The position numbers were made by a program, and so were the translations under genes. From contig CAJXOH010000001.1 in assembly GCA_913057895.1 (NCBI GenBank), forward strand, positions 1 through 64,000: a DNA stretch of 64,000 nucleotides, written 5' to 3'. The notes under the pieces were generated by a model that saw nothing but the letters and a program-made list of their open reading frames with translations, did not search any database and had not been told where the DNA came from. Numbering within the stretch: the first letter of the stretch is position 1; the number at the start of each line of letters is the position of its first letter. Below are positions 55,511 to 63,499 of this stretch, piece by piece. Source of the stretch: an uncultured Bacteroidota bacterium (GTDB lineage: Bacteria > Bacteroidota > Rhodothermia > Balneolales > Balneolaceae).

Positions 55511-56497
55511 ATGACACTGAGAAAGTATTTGAATAGTCTTGTTGAGCAATCGAAGATAGTGTCCGTTGCTTTTATGGTGAGCTTTGTGAGTGTTGGATGG
55601 ATGCATGGCTCTGTTGTCAACGCACAGCCCGTAACAGACCCTTCGATTGATCCATACACATTTACATCCGTGAGTGATGAAGAGGCTTTTGCCAAAGGGA
55701 TGCGCGCCTTTTACAATGCCCAATGGGATCAAGCCAACAGCTATTTCCTTTCTGGAATGGCTTCAGACACAGACCCAGAGCCTCTATTCTATGCCTCCTT
55801 AATTCCATTTTGGGATTACTTTTTTGTAGGGGAGTCCTCTGATAAGGCCGCTCGCTATATGTCATTATCCGAAAATGCCATCCAACGGGCACAGGTAAAA
55901 CATGAGGCTCAACCCAACGATACCACGTTGATCTCGATGTTAGGTGGTTTGTATGGATACCGTGGACTCATTGCTGCTCGAGAGCGAAGCCCAATGCAAG
56001 CTCTTCGTAACGGTCTTCGCGGGCTTTCGTATACAAAACAGCTTACCTCATCGGCATCTGAACGTCCAGAAGTACTGATAGGGTCTGGGATCTACAATTA
56101 TATGTCTGGTCGTGCCCCTGCTGGCATGAAGTGGACGTTTTCACTGTTGAATGTCAAACCAGGTGAAGTTGATACAGGGTTTGAGTATCTCGAAAAAGCT
56201 GCCGCCATGGATGACCATCTGGCGATTGAAGCTGCATCCATTTTAGCCTACATCTATTTGAATGAAGAGATGTACTCAGATGCGGCAAGACATTGGGGGC
56301 GATTAGCAGAACAATTTCCTAGCAATCCGATTTTTCATTACTACCTGGCTGAGGCCTATTTCCACTCTGGATACGAAGATCGTGCAGCAGACTCTTATCA
56401 GAGAGTTGTTGCGCTCAACTCGCCTCACATGACAGAACTAACTCAGCTGAGTCAAGAACGTTTGCAAGATCCTTTGGCTGACGCAATGACCGAGTGA
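55511..56497 (+). CDS. Exported TPR-repeat protein
   Basis: The protein has 328 residues. An N-terminal signal peptide precedes a VNAQPV cleavage-like site at about residue 35. The rest is helical, with tetratricopeptide-like repeats: AFAKGMRAFYNAQWDQANSYFLSGMA, and at the C-terminus AASILAYIYLNEEMYSDAARHWGRLAEQFP and PIFHYYLAEAYFHSGYEDRAADSYQRVVALN. It probably acts as a periplasmic or outer-membrane scaffold. ATG at 55511 is preferred to the TTG at 55499. Confidence 0.75.
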   Translation: MTLRKYLNSLVEQSKIVSVAFMVSFVSVGWMHGSVVNAQPVTDPSIDPYTFTSVSDEEAFAKGMRAFYNAQWDQANSYFLSGMASDTDPEPLFYASLIPFWDYFFVGESSDKAARYMSLSENAIQRAQVKHEAQPNDTTLISMLGGLYGYRGLIAARERSPMQALRNGLRGLSYTKQLTSSASERPEVLIGSGIYNYMSGRAPAGMKWTFSLLNVKPGEVDTGFEYLEKAAAMDDHLAIEAASILAYIYLNEEMYSDAARHWGRLAEQFPSNPIFHYYLAEAYFHSGYEDRAADSYQRVVALNSPHMTELTQLSQERLQDPLADAMTE

Positions 56498-56580
56498 GTT
56501 AAACAACTTGCCAAGTGAGTCTAGCTCGTACTGGGCCAGTCACGAACTGAACCTTGAAACGAACTGAAAGCCGCATCTCC

Positions 56581-56871
56581 TTACGAATGAAAAAAGAGCT
56601 CATCATCAACCTCTTGAATGATGCGCCATACAAAGGTTTCAGTTTCCATGACGAGGTGAAAAAAACGTAGCTCTTCCGTTTGAATCACATAATGAATATG
56701 GAAGCCATGGCCTACGCGTTCTTTATGGGTCTGTCGGATGGTTTTCACCTTGAACCGACGTCCATCTTGAGTCTCAAAACGGTAGGGGGTGATTTGATGA
56801 GGGAGACGGCGGTTTTGAAACCCACGCATCACCGTTAACACATTAATAGCTGGGAACTTCTGAGGATTCAT
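56581..56871 (-). CDS. Hypothetical 96-residue protein divergent from the Y-family polymerase gene
   Basis: I recognise no family. The protein is short, rich in aromatic and basic residues, with no membrane segment. PYRFETQDGRRFKVKTIRQTHKERVGHGFHIHYVIQTEELRFFHLVMETETFVWRII suggests beta strands, perhaps a small barrel. It faces the polymerase gene across an 82-base shared region that holds 11-bp repeats, which hints at co-regulation. The coding call rests on length and context only. Confidence 0.55.
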   Translation of the reverse strand: MNPQKFPAINVLTVMRGFQNRRLPHQITPYRFETQDGRRFKVKTIRQTHKERVGHGFHIHYVIQTEELRFFHLVMETETFVWRIIQEVDDELFFHS

Positions 56872-56913
56872 ACAAGGCTAAAGCGGTTGGAAACAACATA
56901 TCTGACACATAAA

Positions 56914-56945
56914 ATATATGTACAATATATGTAAAATATTGTACC
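56914..56945. repeat. 11-bp tandem iterons in the dinB promoter region
   Basis: ATATATGTACA (56914-56924), ATATATGTAAA (56925-56935) and ATATTGTACC (56936-56945) follow each other head to tail with an 11-base period. The same stretch includes a perfect nine-base inverted repeat, GTACAATAT / ATATTGTAC (56920-56928 and 56936-56944), with a seven-base spacer. The polymerase ATG is ten bases downstream. This looks like an operator. Confidence 0.65.
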
Positions 56946-56953
56946 TTTTTTCT

Positions 56954-58282
56954 ATGGATCCCAATCGCCCTTTTTCCTACGACACAGACCAGGATGTGCA
57001 TCGCATTACCCTGTACAGTACCGTTGCGCGAGATCATCAGCACCGTGATTTTCGCAGGCGACTCACCCTGCATTTAGACATGAATTGCTTTTATGCACAG
57101 GTAGAGCAAAGAGCCTATAATTTATATGGATTGCCTCTTGCGATGGGGGGGTGGCGAAAGCCCAATGGAACCGCTCGAGGAATTGTTGCTACGGCAAGTT
57201 ACGAAGCGCGAAAACTGGGCGTAAAGACAGCAATGAGTGCCTTTGAAGCCTCTCAGATCTGTCCATATTTGGTGTTTATGCAAATCGATTATGATAAGTA
57301 TAAAGGGATTAGTCGCCAGCTTCGAGCGATCTTGGACACCTTTTCGCCACAGGTTGAGAAATATTCAATGGATGAGTACTTCATGGATGTTACGTTTTTG
57401 CTTAAGCGAGGACGCAAAGCGATCGAAGCCTATGTGCGGGATCTTAAGCAAGCGGTATATCAACAAACGGGACTGGTTGCATCGGTAGGAGTGGCTACGA
57501 GTAAAACGTATGCAAAGCTTGCCAGTGATTTACGCAAACCTGATGGCATGATGGTCTTGTTGACGCCAGATGATGCGGTTCAGCATCTATTTGAACTTCC
57601 ATTGAATGAAGTATGGGGGATTGGCTCGCGCCGATACAAACGGCTGCTGTCGTGGGGATTGCAAACCATCGCGGATGCCCACAAGGCAGGACCGGTACCC
57701 TTCAAGCGTATTTTTGGGGAGATGCAAGGGCAGCTATTCTATGAGATTGTAACGGGTCGAGATCGAGCCAAGGTCTTAGAGAATGATCACCATATTCCTG
57801 ACGAGGTGAGCTACATGCATACGTTTTCGGATTGGACAGTGGAGGCTGATCAGGTAAAAGGGGAATTGGTCAAAGCGATTCGTAAGGTAGCCTATCGTTT
57901 ACGAGGCTATCAACGCAAGGCGCACCAGTGGGCCTGTCATATTCGCTTCCAAGAGGCACAATGGGAGGGTACGACGTTTGCGTTTCAGACCGACGGATAC
58001 ACCAATTTGGATGATTATATCCTAAAGGCATGCCTTCCTAAAGCGATGCGACTTGTAGAACAGGCATTACGCAAGGGGCAGCGAATCCGGGGTGTAGGGC
58101 TTCATACCATAGAAATGCGTCACCATGACCAGCTTGAGATCTTTTTTCAAGAAGATGATCGAATGCGTGGACTCTATCGCGCCACCGATTGTTTAAATAA
58201 TCTATATGGTGCCGATACAGTTCGCAAGGTTGCCATGGATCACGGCGTGCCAGGAAATACCCATTTTGTGAATCGAAGTTAA
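56954..58282 (+). CDS. dinB: Y-family DNA polymerase (DinB/Pol IV-like)
   Basis: It is a translesion polymerase of 442 residues from the ATG at 56954. LHLDMNCFYAQVEQR gives the first Asp, SYEARKLGVKTAMS the fingers, and KYSMDEYFMDVT the second acidic pair. VGVATSKTYAKLASDLRKPDGM follows in the palm, then the thumb (LNEVWGIGSRRYKRLLSWGLQTI) and a little-finger domain at the end. ATG at 56954 is preferred to 56918 because homology begins near it. The N-terminus is ~40 residues longer than E. coli Pol IV. It may be damage-induced, judged only from the operator-like repeats. Confidence 0.9.
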   Translation: MDPNRPFSYDTDQDVHRITLYSTVARDHQHRDFRRRLTLHLDMNCFYAQVEQRAYNLYGLPLAMGGWRKPNGTARGIVATASYEARKLGVKTAMSAFEASQICPYLVFMQIDYDKYKGISRQLRAILDTFSPQVEKYSMDEYFMDVTFLLKRGRKAIEAYVRDLKQAVYQQTGLVASVGVATSKTYAKLASDLRKPDGMMVLLTPDDAVQHLFELPLNEVWGIGSRRYKRLLSWGLQTIADAHKAGPVPFKRIFGEMQGQLFYEIVTGRDRAKVLENDHHIPDEVSYMHTFSDWTVEADQVKGELVKAIRKVAYRLRGYQRKAHQWACHIRFQEAQWEGTTFAFQTDGYTNLDDYILKACLPKAMRLVEQALRKGQRIRGVGLHTIEMRHHDQLEIFFQEDDRMRGLYRATDCLNNLYGADTVRKVAMDHGVPGNTHFVNRS

Positions 58283-58333
58283 GCCACAAAAAGAGTTGCC
58301 TCAAAGATTTAGATATAGCTACTCCAACAAACT

Positions 58334-60055
58334 CTAGTCTACAGAACTAGATTGAATACGTAATCCTCCCGTAAAGATAGGTGGATGTTGAGTGTTTATA
58401 CCAAGGTCTTGTTCGATGACATGGCCTGCTTCGAGTATGCGTTTTTCATCAAAAAGATGCCCAATTATTGTAACACCCGTAGGTTTTCCTTCAGGTGAAA
58501 ACCCATGTGGAAAGACAACAGAGGGATGGCCCGTAAGATTTGTAATAAGTAGATTTTGACGCCAAAAAGGAGGCGCAAGGATCATATCTACTGCCTGAAT
58601 TTGTTCATGAATGGTCTGAATAAGCATTGAGCGAATTCGGTTGAGTTGAATCCATTCCACCGCTGGAAAGAACCTAGCTGCTCTAAAACTATTTGGCCAG
58701 GCTTGGGGCTCTTGCCACACCATTTGATCGTCATCTCCAGATCGAGTGAGCTCATCAAAGGCAGCTGCAGCTTCTACCGTCAGTAAGCTAAACATCCCTT
58801 CAAGCGGAAGATTGTGCTCAAAATCAAAGGCAACGAGTGTTGCACCTGCATCCTGTGCAACTCGCACGGTCTGCATAAAAAGCGAATCTTGCCAAGATTC
58901 AGGCTGATACGTCTCATCCATAAAGGTTGATGGGACCCCAATGGTTAATCCTTCTAAAGAGCGTTTACGGTTGTAATCGAAGGGTGCATCAAAGGTGGTT
59001 GGGTCTAAAAGATCAGCCCCATGTATGGCATCAAAGACGAGTGCAGCATCTTCCATCGACCGTGTGATTGGTCCAATTTTATCCATCGTCCAGCTTAATG
59101 CCATCGCTCCATGTTTACTTACACGACCGAATGTTGGACGAAGACCCGATGAGCCTGTTCGAACGGATGGAGAAACGATAGAGCCTAATGTCTCGGTACC
59201 AATAGCAAACGGCACGAGACCTGCAGAAGTTGAGGCAGCACTACCTGCAGAAGAACCACTAGATCCTTGCTCTAGGTCCCATGGATTCTTAGTCTTACCT
59301 CCATACCAAATATCACCGTAGGCAAGTGCCCCCAAAGTTAATTTAGCAACGAGTACAGCACCTGCTTCATCAAGCTTCTCAACCACTGTGGCTGTTTCAT
59401 TAATGATTTGATCTTGATAAGGTGTAGCACCCCAAGTTGTTCGCGTATTTTCTACTGCCAGTAGATCCTTGGCGCCCCATGGAATTCCATGAAGAGGGCC
59501 TCGTATTTGTCCTCTAGCACGTTCTTGATCCATTTGTTGAGCTTGTGCGAGTGCACGCTCTTCTAAAAGTTGAGTGACAGCTTCTAATGTCTCACCATAC
59601 AGGGTCAATCGTCCCAAAACATAGGTAGTTAACTCAACGGAGGTTAAGCGGCCACGTTGCATGAGGGTTTGTAGTTGATTCAATGACATGAATGCCAGTC
59701 GACTATCTTCAGGGCTCAGAGTGAAGTCACCTACGGTAGCACTGGGTAACTCTACAGCTGGATAACTCTCTCTGCGATTAGGTGGTTGAACTCCTACTGG
59801 GATTGGGTTGAAGACAAACGCAGGGGCAATCTCATTTTTGATTGTGGAGCCACGTAAGGACTCAAAAAGCTCAGGGTATTCGCCAACGTCTTCACGCATT
59901 TGATCGCGCTCTTCTTGCGTAAATTCAAGTCCAAGTAAATCATCGGTTGTATCCAGCCAGCCAGAAGAAAAGGGTGAGGAGTTATTAGAAAAGTAAAAGG
60001 CGATGCCTATTGCAGCTCCGATAAGGAGACCAAAAAGAAAGGATTTAAGAGACAT
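58334..60055 (-). CDS. Membrane-anchored amidase-signature enzyme
   Basis: The protein has 573 residues from the ATG at 60055, with an N-terminal membrane segment (SFLFGLLIGAAIGIAFYF). The amidase-signature catalytic set is present: Lys196 in PWGAKDLL, the Ser-rich GSSGSSAGSA, and Ser292 in GTETLGSIVSPS, with GLRPTFGRVSKHGA after it. It hydrolyses an amide or ester; the substrate is unknown. The active domain is likely periplasmic. A 51-base gap separates it from dinB, with which it is convergent. It is not a GatA: the anchor and sequence pattern fit exported amidases. Confidence 0.88.
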   Translation of the reverse strand: MSLKSFLFGLLIGAAIGIAFYFSNNSSPFSSGWLDTTDDLLGLEFTQEERDQMREDVGEYPELFESLRGSTIKNEIAPAFVFNPIPVGVQPPNRRESYPAVELPSATVGDFTLSPEDSRLAFMSLNQLQTLMQRGRLTSVELTTYVLGRLTLYGETLEAVTQLLEERALAQAQQMDQERARGQIRGPLHGIPWGAKDLLAVENTRTTWGATPYQDQIINETATVVEKLDEAGAVLVAKLTLGALAYGDIWYGGKTKNPWDLEQGSSGSSAGSAASTSAGLVPFAIGTETLGSIVSPSVRTGSSGLRPTFGRVSKHGAMALSWTMDKIGPITRSMEDAALVFDAIHGADLLDPTTFDAPFDYNRKRSLEGLTIGVPSTFMDETYQPESWQDSLFMQTVRVAQDAGATLVAFDFEHNLPLEGMFSLLTVEAAAAFDELTRSGDDDQMVWQEPQAWPNSFRAARFFPAVEWIQLNRIRSMLIQTIHEQIQAVDMILAPPFWRQNLLITNLTGHPSVVFPHGFSPEGKPTGVTIIGHLFDEKRILEAGHVIEQDLGINTQHPPIFTGGLRIQSSSVD

Positions 60056-60149
60056 AGTGATAGTATTCACATAAGATATTGGTAGGAGTATGTTCTAGTA
60101 TCCATATAAAAGCTGTAAATCCCAATCTTTCGAGTTGAATTGCTTTCGC

Positions 60150-60158
60150 GTACTTTAG
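60150..60158 (+). promoter_or_regulatory. Candidate promoter element before the cobalamin riboswitch
   Basis: GTACTTTAG lies a few bases ahead of the aptamer, at the spacing expected if transcription begins near 60165. It matches the same string before several genes in this window. Confidence 0.35.
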
Positions 60159-60159
60159 T

Positions 60160-60340
60160 CGTAGCCTCTTGGTTCCCGCAAGGGATTAATAGGGAAGACC
60201 AGTGTGAGTCTGGCGCTATCCCCGTAGCTGTGAGCTTTTAGTAGGTTTTCATCAAGATGCCACTGAATCATGGGTTTAACACCCAAAGATTTGGGAAGGC
60301 GATGAATACGAAGCAAGCCAGAAGACCTGCCAGGTGTGTA
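60160..60340 (+). ncRNA. Cobalamin riboswitch
   Basis: The aptamer order is correct: GGTTCCC..GGGA, AGGGAA, a GGTG-like GTGTGAGTCTGGCGCTA, CCCCGTAGCTGTGA, then GCCACTG, GGGAAGGC and the B12 box AGCCAGAAGACCTGCC at 60316-60331. It lies in the leader of the TonB receptor. An ACGTTTTC / GAAAGACGT hairpin at 60350-60370 sits close ahead of the start codon and may be the expression platform, hiding the ribosome site when B12 is bound. Confidence 0.93.
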
Positions 60341-60385
60341 CATATGAATACGTTTTCGGGTGAAAGACGTCTCAATTCAACAACG

Positions 60386-62347
60386 ATGAAAACTCAACTA
60401 CTCCTTGGGGCTGTATTGGTGTGTAGCGCCAGCACTCTCAAGGCCCAAATCAATGATGAGCAAGCCACTGGTTCGCCGTCAGATACCACGGTTACACTTT
60501 CAGAAGGTGTGACGGTCACCGCATCAAGAGTTCCACTAAAACTATCTCAAACTGGGAAGGTTGTCTCAGTTTTGGAAAACGAGTGGGTGAACGCTTTTAA
60601 CGATCAATCGTTAGGGTTGTTGTTACAACAACTTCCCGGTGTTTATTCAACAGGTGGCTATCAATCCAAAGGTTCCACTCAAGAGATCTATCTCAGGGGA
60701 GCAGATCAAGGTGATCTATTAATGATGATTGATGGCATCCCTGTGAGTGATGCCTCTCAAATTGATCAACGATACGACCTGCAATTTATTGATCCACAAT
60801 CCATTGAGCGCATTGAGGTTTTAAAAGGAGCGCAAAGTACCCTTTGGGGAAGTAATGCGGTCGCAGGTGTGATTCATATTATCACAAAGCAGGGCATAGA
60901 AAACCCGTTCACTGGGTCAATTTCTGCTGGACTAGGCTCCTTTGGACATCAGACGGTTCGTTCTTCATTTGGCCTTAAAAATGGTGGTTGGACGGCTCAA
61001 ATATCGGGACGAATCGATCAATCGGACGGATTCAATGCAACACTCAGCGCTCAACCAACAGGGGACGAAGATCGTGATGGATACAGTAGTGCTATAGGGC
61101 AGTGGAGTATTTCCAAGATATTTACGGGTGGAACATCACTTACATACCGTGGATCTATCCAAGGTTATCAAGCAGACTTAGATGGTGGTGCCGGGGTTGA
61201 TGATCGAGATTATACTGCGAACCATTCTCATCAACATCATGTCTTGTCTTTTCAGAGAGTTACCGAACGTTCTACAATACGATTGACACAACAAGTACAA
61301 ATAACCGATCGCGTATTCTTAAACGACAGCACTCATAAAACAGGATTTTCTGATTGGTCAAAAGGAGACTATGCATCCAAAGAAGCCTTTACAGATGCCT
61401 ACTGGACCAAAGCATGGATTCCGTCAGTCAGTTCTGTATTGGGCGCGCAAGTACGTTGGAATTCAACCAATCAACGTTATCGCAGTATTGGTTCCTTTGG
61501 TCCATTTGAAAGTCAACCATTGAGTGAATCAACTGCTAATACAACAACCATTGCTGGTTTTGGCTCATTGTTATGGACACCATTAGAACGACTTTCATTG
61601 GAAATCGGGACTCGATTGACCTCTCACTCCACTTTTGGAGAGCATGTGACATACTCGATCAATCCACTTTGGCGTCCATCTTCAAAGGTCGATCTATTTT
61701 TGAATGTCAGTAGTGGTTTTCGTGCACCTTCTTTGTATCAGTTGTACAGTGAGTTCGGTACCCAATCACTTCTTCCTGAAAAGAGTCTGAATACAGAAAT
61801 AGGAGTGTCATTTTACCCTAAACCACGTGCATTAATGATCAGAATCGTGGCGTATCAGCGAGATATTGAGAATGCAATCGATTTTGTCACAGATCAAAAT
61901 TTTATTTCGAGTTATCAAAATGTGGGCACTGAGTTTAATCGTGGAGTCGAATTGGAGGTAGAGTCATATCTCGGGAAATCAATCCAAATTGCTGCAAATA
62001 TGACGTACCAAGAAGGTCATCGAACTCAAAACGGACGTAAACAAAACACGGCTATTCGTCGACCAAATAGGTTGGGTGGATTACGAGCAATGTGGCGCCC
62101 TTCTACTCAATGGACAGTTACAGCGTCAACTCAATACATCGGATCACGGAAAAAAGGACCTTTCGACCCAGGCCCAGAGATGTTGGATGAGACATGGTTA
62201 CTAGGAGCACAAGTCCAGTGGACTCCTGTGGATGCATGGAGGGTATCAGCGTCGCTCATGAATGCACTTGACACCCCATTCACTGAAATACCTGGATACA
62301 GGAGTGCAGGACGACATGGGTTTATCAGGTTGACGTATACACTTTGA
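60386..62347 (+). CDS. btuB: TonB-dependent cobalamin receptor (BtuB-like)
   Basis: It imports cobalamin or cobinamide across the outer membrane. From the ATG at 60386 the signal peptide is KTQLLLGAVLVCSASTLKAQ, then a TonB-box-like DTTVTLSEGVTVTASR. The plug domain follows, with LLQQLPGVYSTGGYQSKGSTQEIYLRG and IERIEVLKGAQSTLWGSNAVAGVIHIITK, then a ~22-stranded barrel ending in a C-terminal Leu. At 653 residues it is of normal size. Starts further upstream lie inside the riboswitch and are rejected. The riboswitch upstream fixes B12 as the probable substrate. No other uptake genes are adjacent. Confidence 0.93.
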   Translation: MKTQLLLGAVLVCSASTLKAQINDEQATGSPSDTTVTLSEGVTVTASRVPLKLSQTGKVVSVLENEWVNAFNDQSLGLLLQQLPGVYSTGGYQSKGSTQEIYLRGADQGDLLMMIDGIPVSDASQIDQRYDLQFIDPQSIERIEVLKGAQSTLWGSNAVAGVIHIITKQGIENPFTGSISAGLGSFGHQTVRSSFGLKNGGWTAQISGRIDQSDGFNATLSAQPTGDEDRDGYSSAIGQWSISKIFTGGTSLTYRGSIQGYQADLDGGAGVDDRDYTANHSHQHHVLSFQRVTERSTIRLTQQVQITDRVFLNDSTHKTGFSDWSKGDYASKEAFTDAYWTKAWIPSVSSVLGAQVRWNSTNQRYRSIGSFGPFESQPLSESTANTTTIAGFGSLLWTPLERLSLEIGTRLTSHSTFGEHVTYSINPLWRPSSKVDLFLNVSSGFRAPSLYQLYSEFGTQSLLPEKSLNTEIGVSFYPKPRALMIRIVAYQRDIENAIDFVTDQNFISSYQNVGTEFNRGVELEVESYLGKSIQIAANMTYQEGHRTQNGRKQNTAIRRPNRLGGLRAMWRPSTQWTVTASTQYIGSRKKGPFDPGPEMLDETWLLGAQVQWTPVDAWRVSASLMNALDTPFTEIPGYRSAGRHGFIRLTYTL

Positions 62348-62348
62348 G

Positions 62349-62377
62349 TGTGGATAAAGTGTCCATTTTGTGGATAA
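62349..62377 (-). promoter_or_regulatory. Pair of perfect DnaA-box-like 9-mers
   Basis: TTATCCACA occurs on the minus strand at 62349-62357 and again at 62369-62377, same orientation, 20 bases apart (about two helical turns), in the 132-base gap after btuB. Two perfect copies this close are unlikely by chance. Confidence 0.6.
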
Positions 62378-62462
62378 AACGAGCACTTTTACCTTGCTCG
62401 TGCCTAAATGGCGCGACTATATTGAACTATTGTTTTTTGTCCAACTTACTGACACTACCAGA

Positions 62463-62496
62463 CCCATTAGGCTGAACACCTAATGGGTTTTTTTTT
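62463..62496 (+). terminator. Rho-independent terminator after btuB
   Basis: A nine-base-pair perfect stem, CCCATTAGG / CCTAATGGG, with a seven-base loop is followed by nine T. It ends the plus-strand btuB transcript 116 bases after its stop. It overlaps the last codons of the convergent blh gene. Confidence 0.93.
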
Positions 62497-63445
62497 GCCC
62501 CACATTTTGTATCAGACTATGTGCCACCACCATATGAGGGAGTGTAAGCACTGATATCAATACAAAGGTGAGCATGACCAGACGATTCCCTAATTCCATC
62601 GCTTGAGCTATCCATAGTAATCCAGCCAAGCCGACAAACGAGATCAGTGTAAAGGGTAGTGCACGTAATGCAAAACCTGCAATTGTAAGAGGCTGCCCTT
62701 TTTCACCAAAGTAGGTTCGTATTTCATCAATATGGCCCATGCTGTGCCAGAAGGCGAAGTAAATTGCAAAGCTTAACAGTGGTCTTGCTGTGATGAATAG
62801 GACAATAAGGACCACGCTATCCACGATAAATTGACCGCGTTGAGACCACGATTGAAAGCCAATGAATGAAAAAACAGGCATAAATAGAGCAAATTGGGCC
62901 AAAGACCCCCAGAATATTGCTTCAGATTGAGTACTCATCCATAGGAATAGGGTGGAGTCTTGTGGAAGTGCTTCACCAACTATCGACATCGCAACCTCGT
63001 CATGTGCAGACAAGATTAACCCAATAATGGCAACGCCCCTAGATACTGTTGCAGAGACTATCCATGCTGTATGGGGTTCATCAATCTCAAAACGATGAAA
63101 AAATCCTTCTATATCTGATTGGCCAAAATGTAAAACAGAGATCACCATAAATAGGATGAAACCTGCTGCAGGTGAGAAAAACCAAAGCACCGATAAGGCC
63201 ACCATTAAAAATAAGTACCAGCCATAGAAACGGATATGATCCCAAATGGAACTACCCTGTTCATAAACCTTAGCTGCGATGAGGTGATCAATTGCACCAT
63301 GCGGAATCCCAACAAGTGCAATGGCTGCAGCAACAATGAATAATTCTATACGCTGAAGTAAATCAGGAATCCATAAGCTAGCTGCAATGATGAAGATAGC
63401 TACTGCCATTGTGAGCAGATTCTGTGTAGATGAACGGTGTCTCAT
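62480..63445 (-). CDS. blh: Brp/Blh-type beta-carotene 15,15'-dioxygenase
   Basis: A membrane protein of 321 residues that cleaves beta-carotene to retinal. Iron-binding histidines fit GIPHGAIDHLIAAK (His49, His54), LHFGQSD near residue 117 and FWHSMGHIDE near residue 240. About eight membrane segments are visible. It ends inside the btuB terminator, and its last codons include a run of A. It lies 54 bases after crtY on the same strand. Retinal implies a rhodopsin elsewhere in the genome. Confidence 0.92.
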   Translation of the reverse strand: MRHRSSTQNLLTMAVAIFIIAASLWIPDLLQRIELFIVAAAIALVGIPHGAIDHLIAAKVYEQGSSIWDHIRFYGWYLFLMVALSVLWFFSPAAGFILFMVISVLHFGQSDIEGFFHRFEIDEPHTAWIVSATVSRGVAIIGLILSAHDEVAMSIVGEALPQDSTLFLWMSTQSEAIFWGSLAQFALFMPVFSFIGFQSWSQRGQFIVDSVVLIVLFITARPLLSFAIYFAFWHSMGHIDEIRTYFGEKGQPLTIAGFALRALPFTLISFVGLAGLLWIAQAMELGNRLVMLTFVLISVLTLPHMVVAHSLIQNVGQKKTH

Positions 63446-63499
63446 TGTGGAATTGATTGGTTAATGATTCCAAAGGATATGATTACATGATACTCTTTG

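Noticed and set aside
56498-56580. Gene or RNA between the TPR gene and the 96-residue gene
   Set aside because: The 83 bases contain only a short repeated CGAACTGA and no stem-loop with a T-run.
60257-60385. Upstream in-frame ATG codons extending the btuB frame to 60257
   Set aside because: They lie inside the cobalamin riboswitch aptamer, and the signal peptide begins only at the ATG at 60386.
62349-62377. Chromosomal replication origin at the DnaA box pair
   Set aside because: Only two boxes in 132 bases, no clear AT-rich unwinding region and no dnaA or dnaN nearby, so an origin call is not supported.
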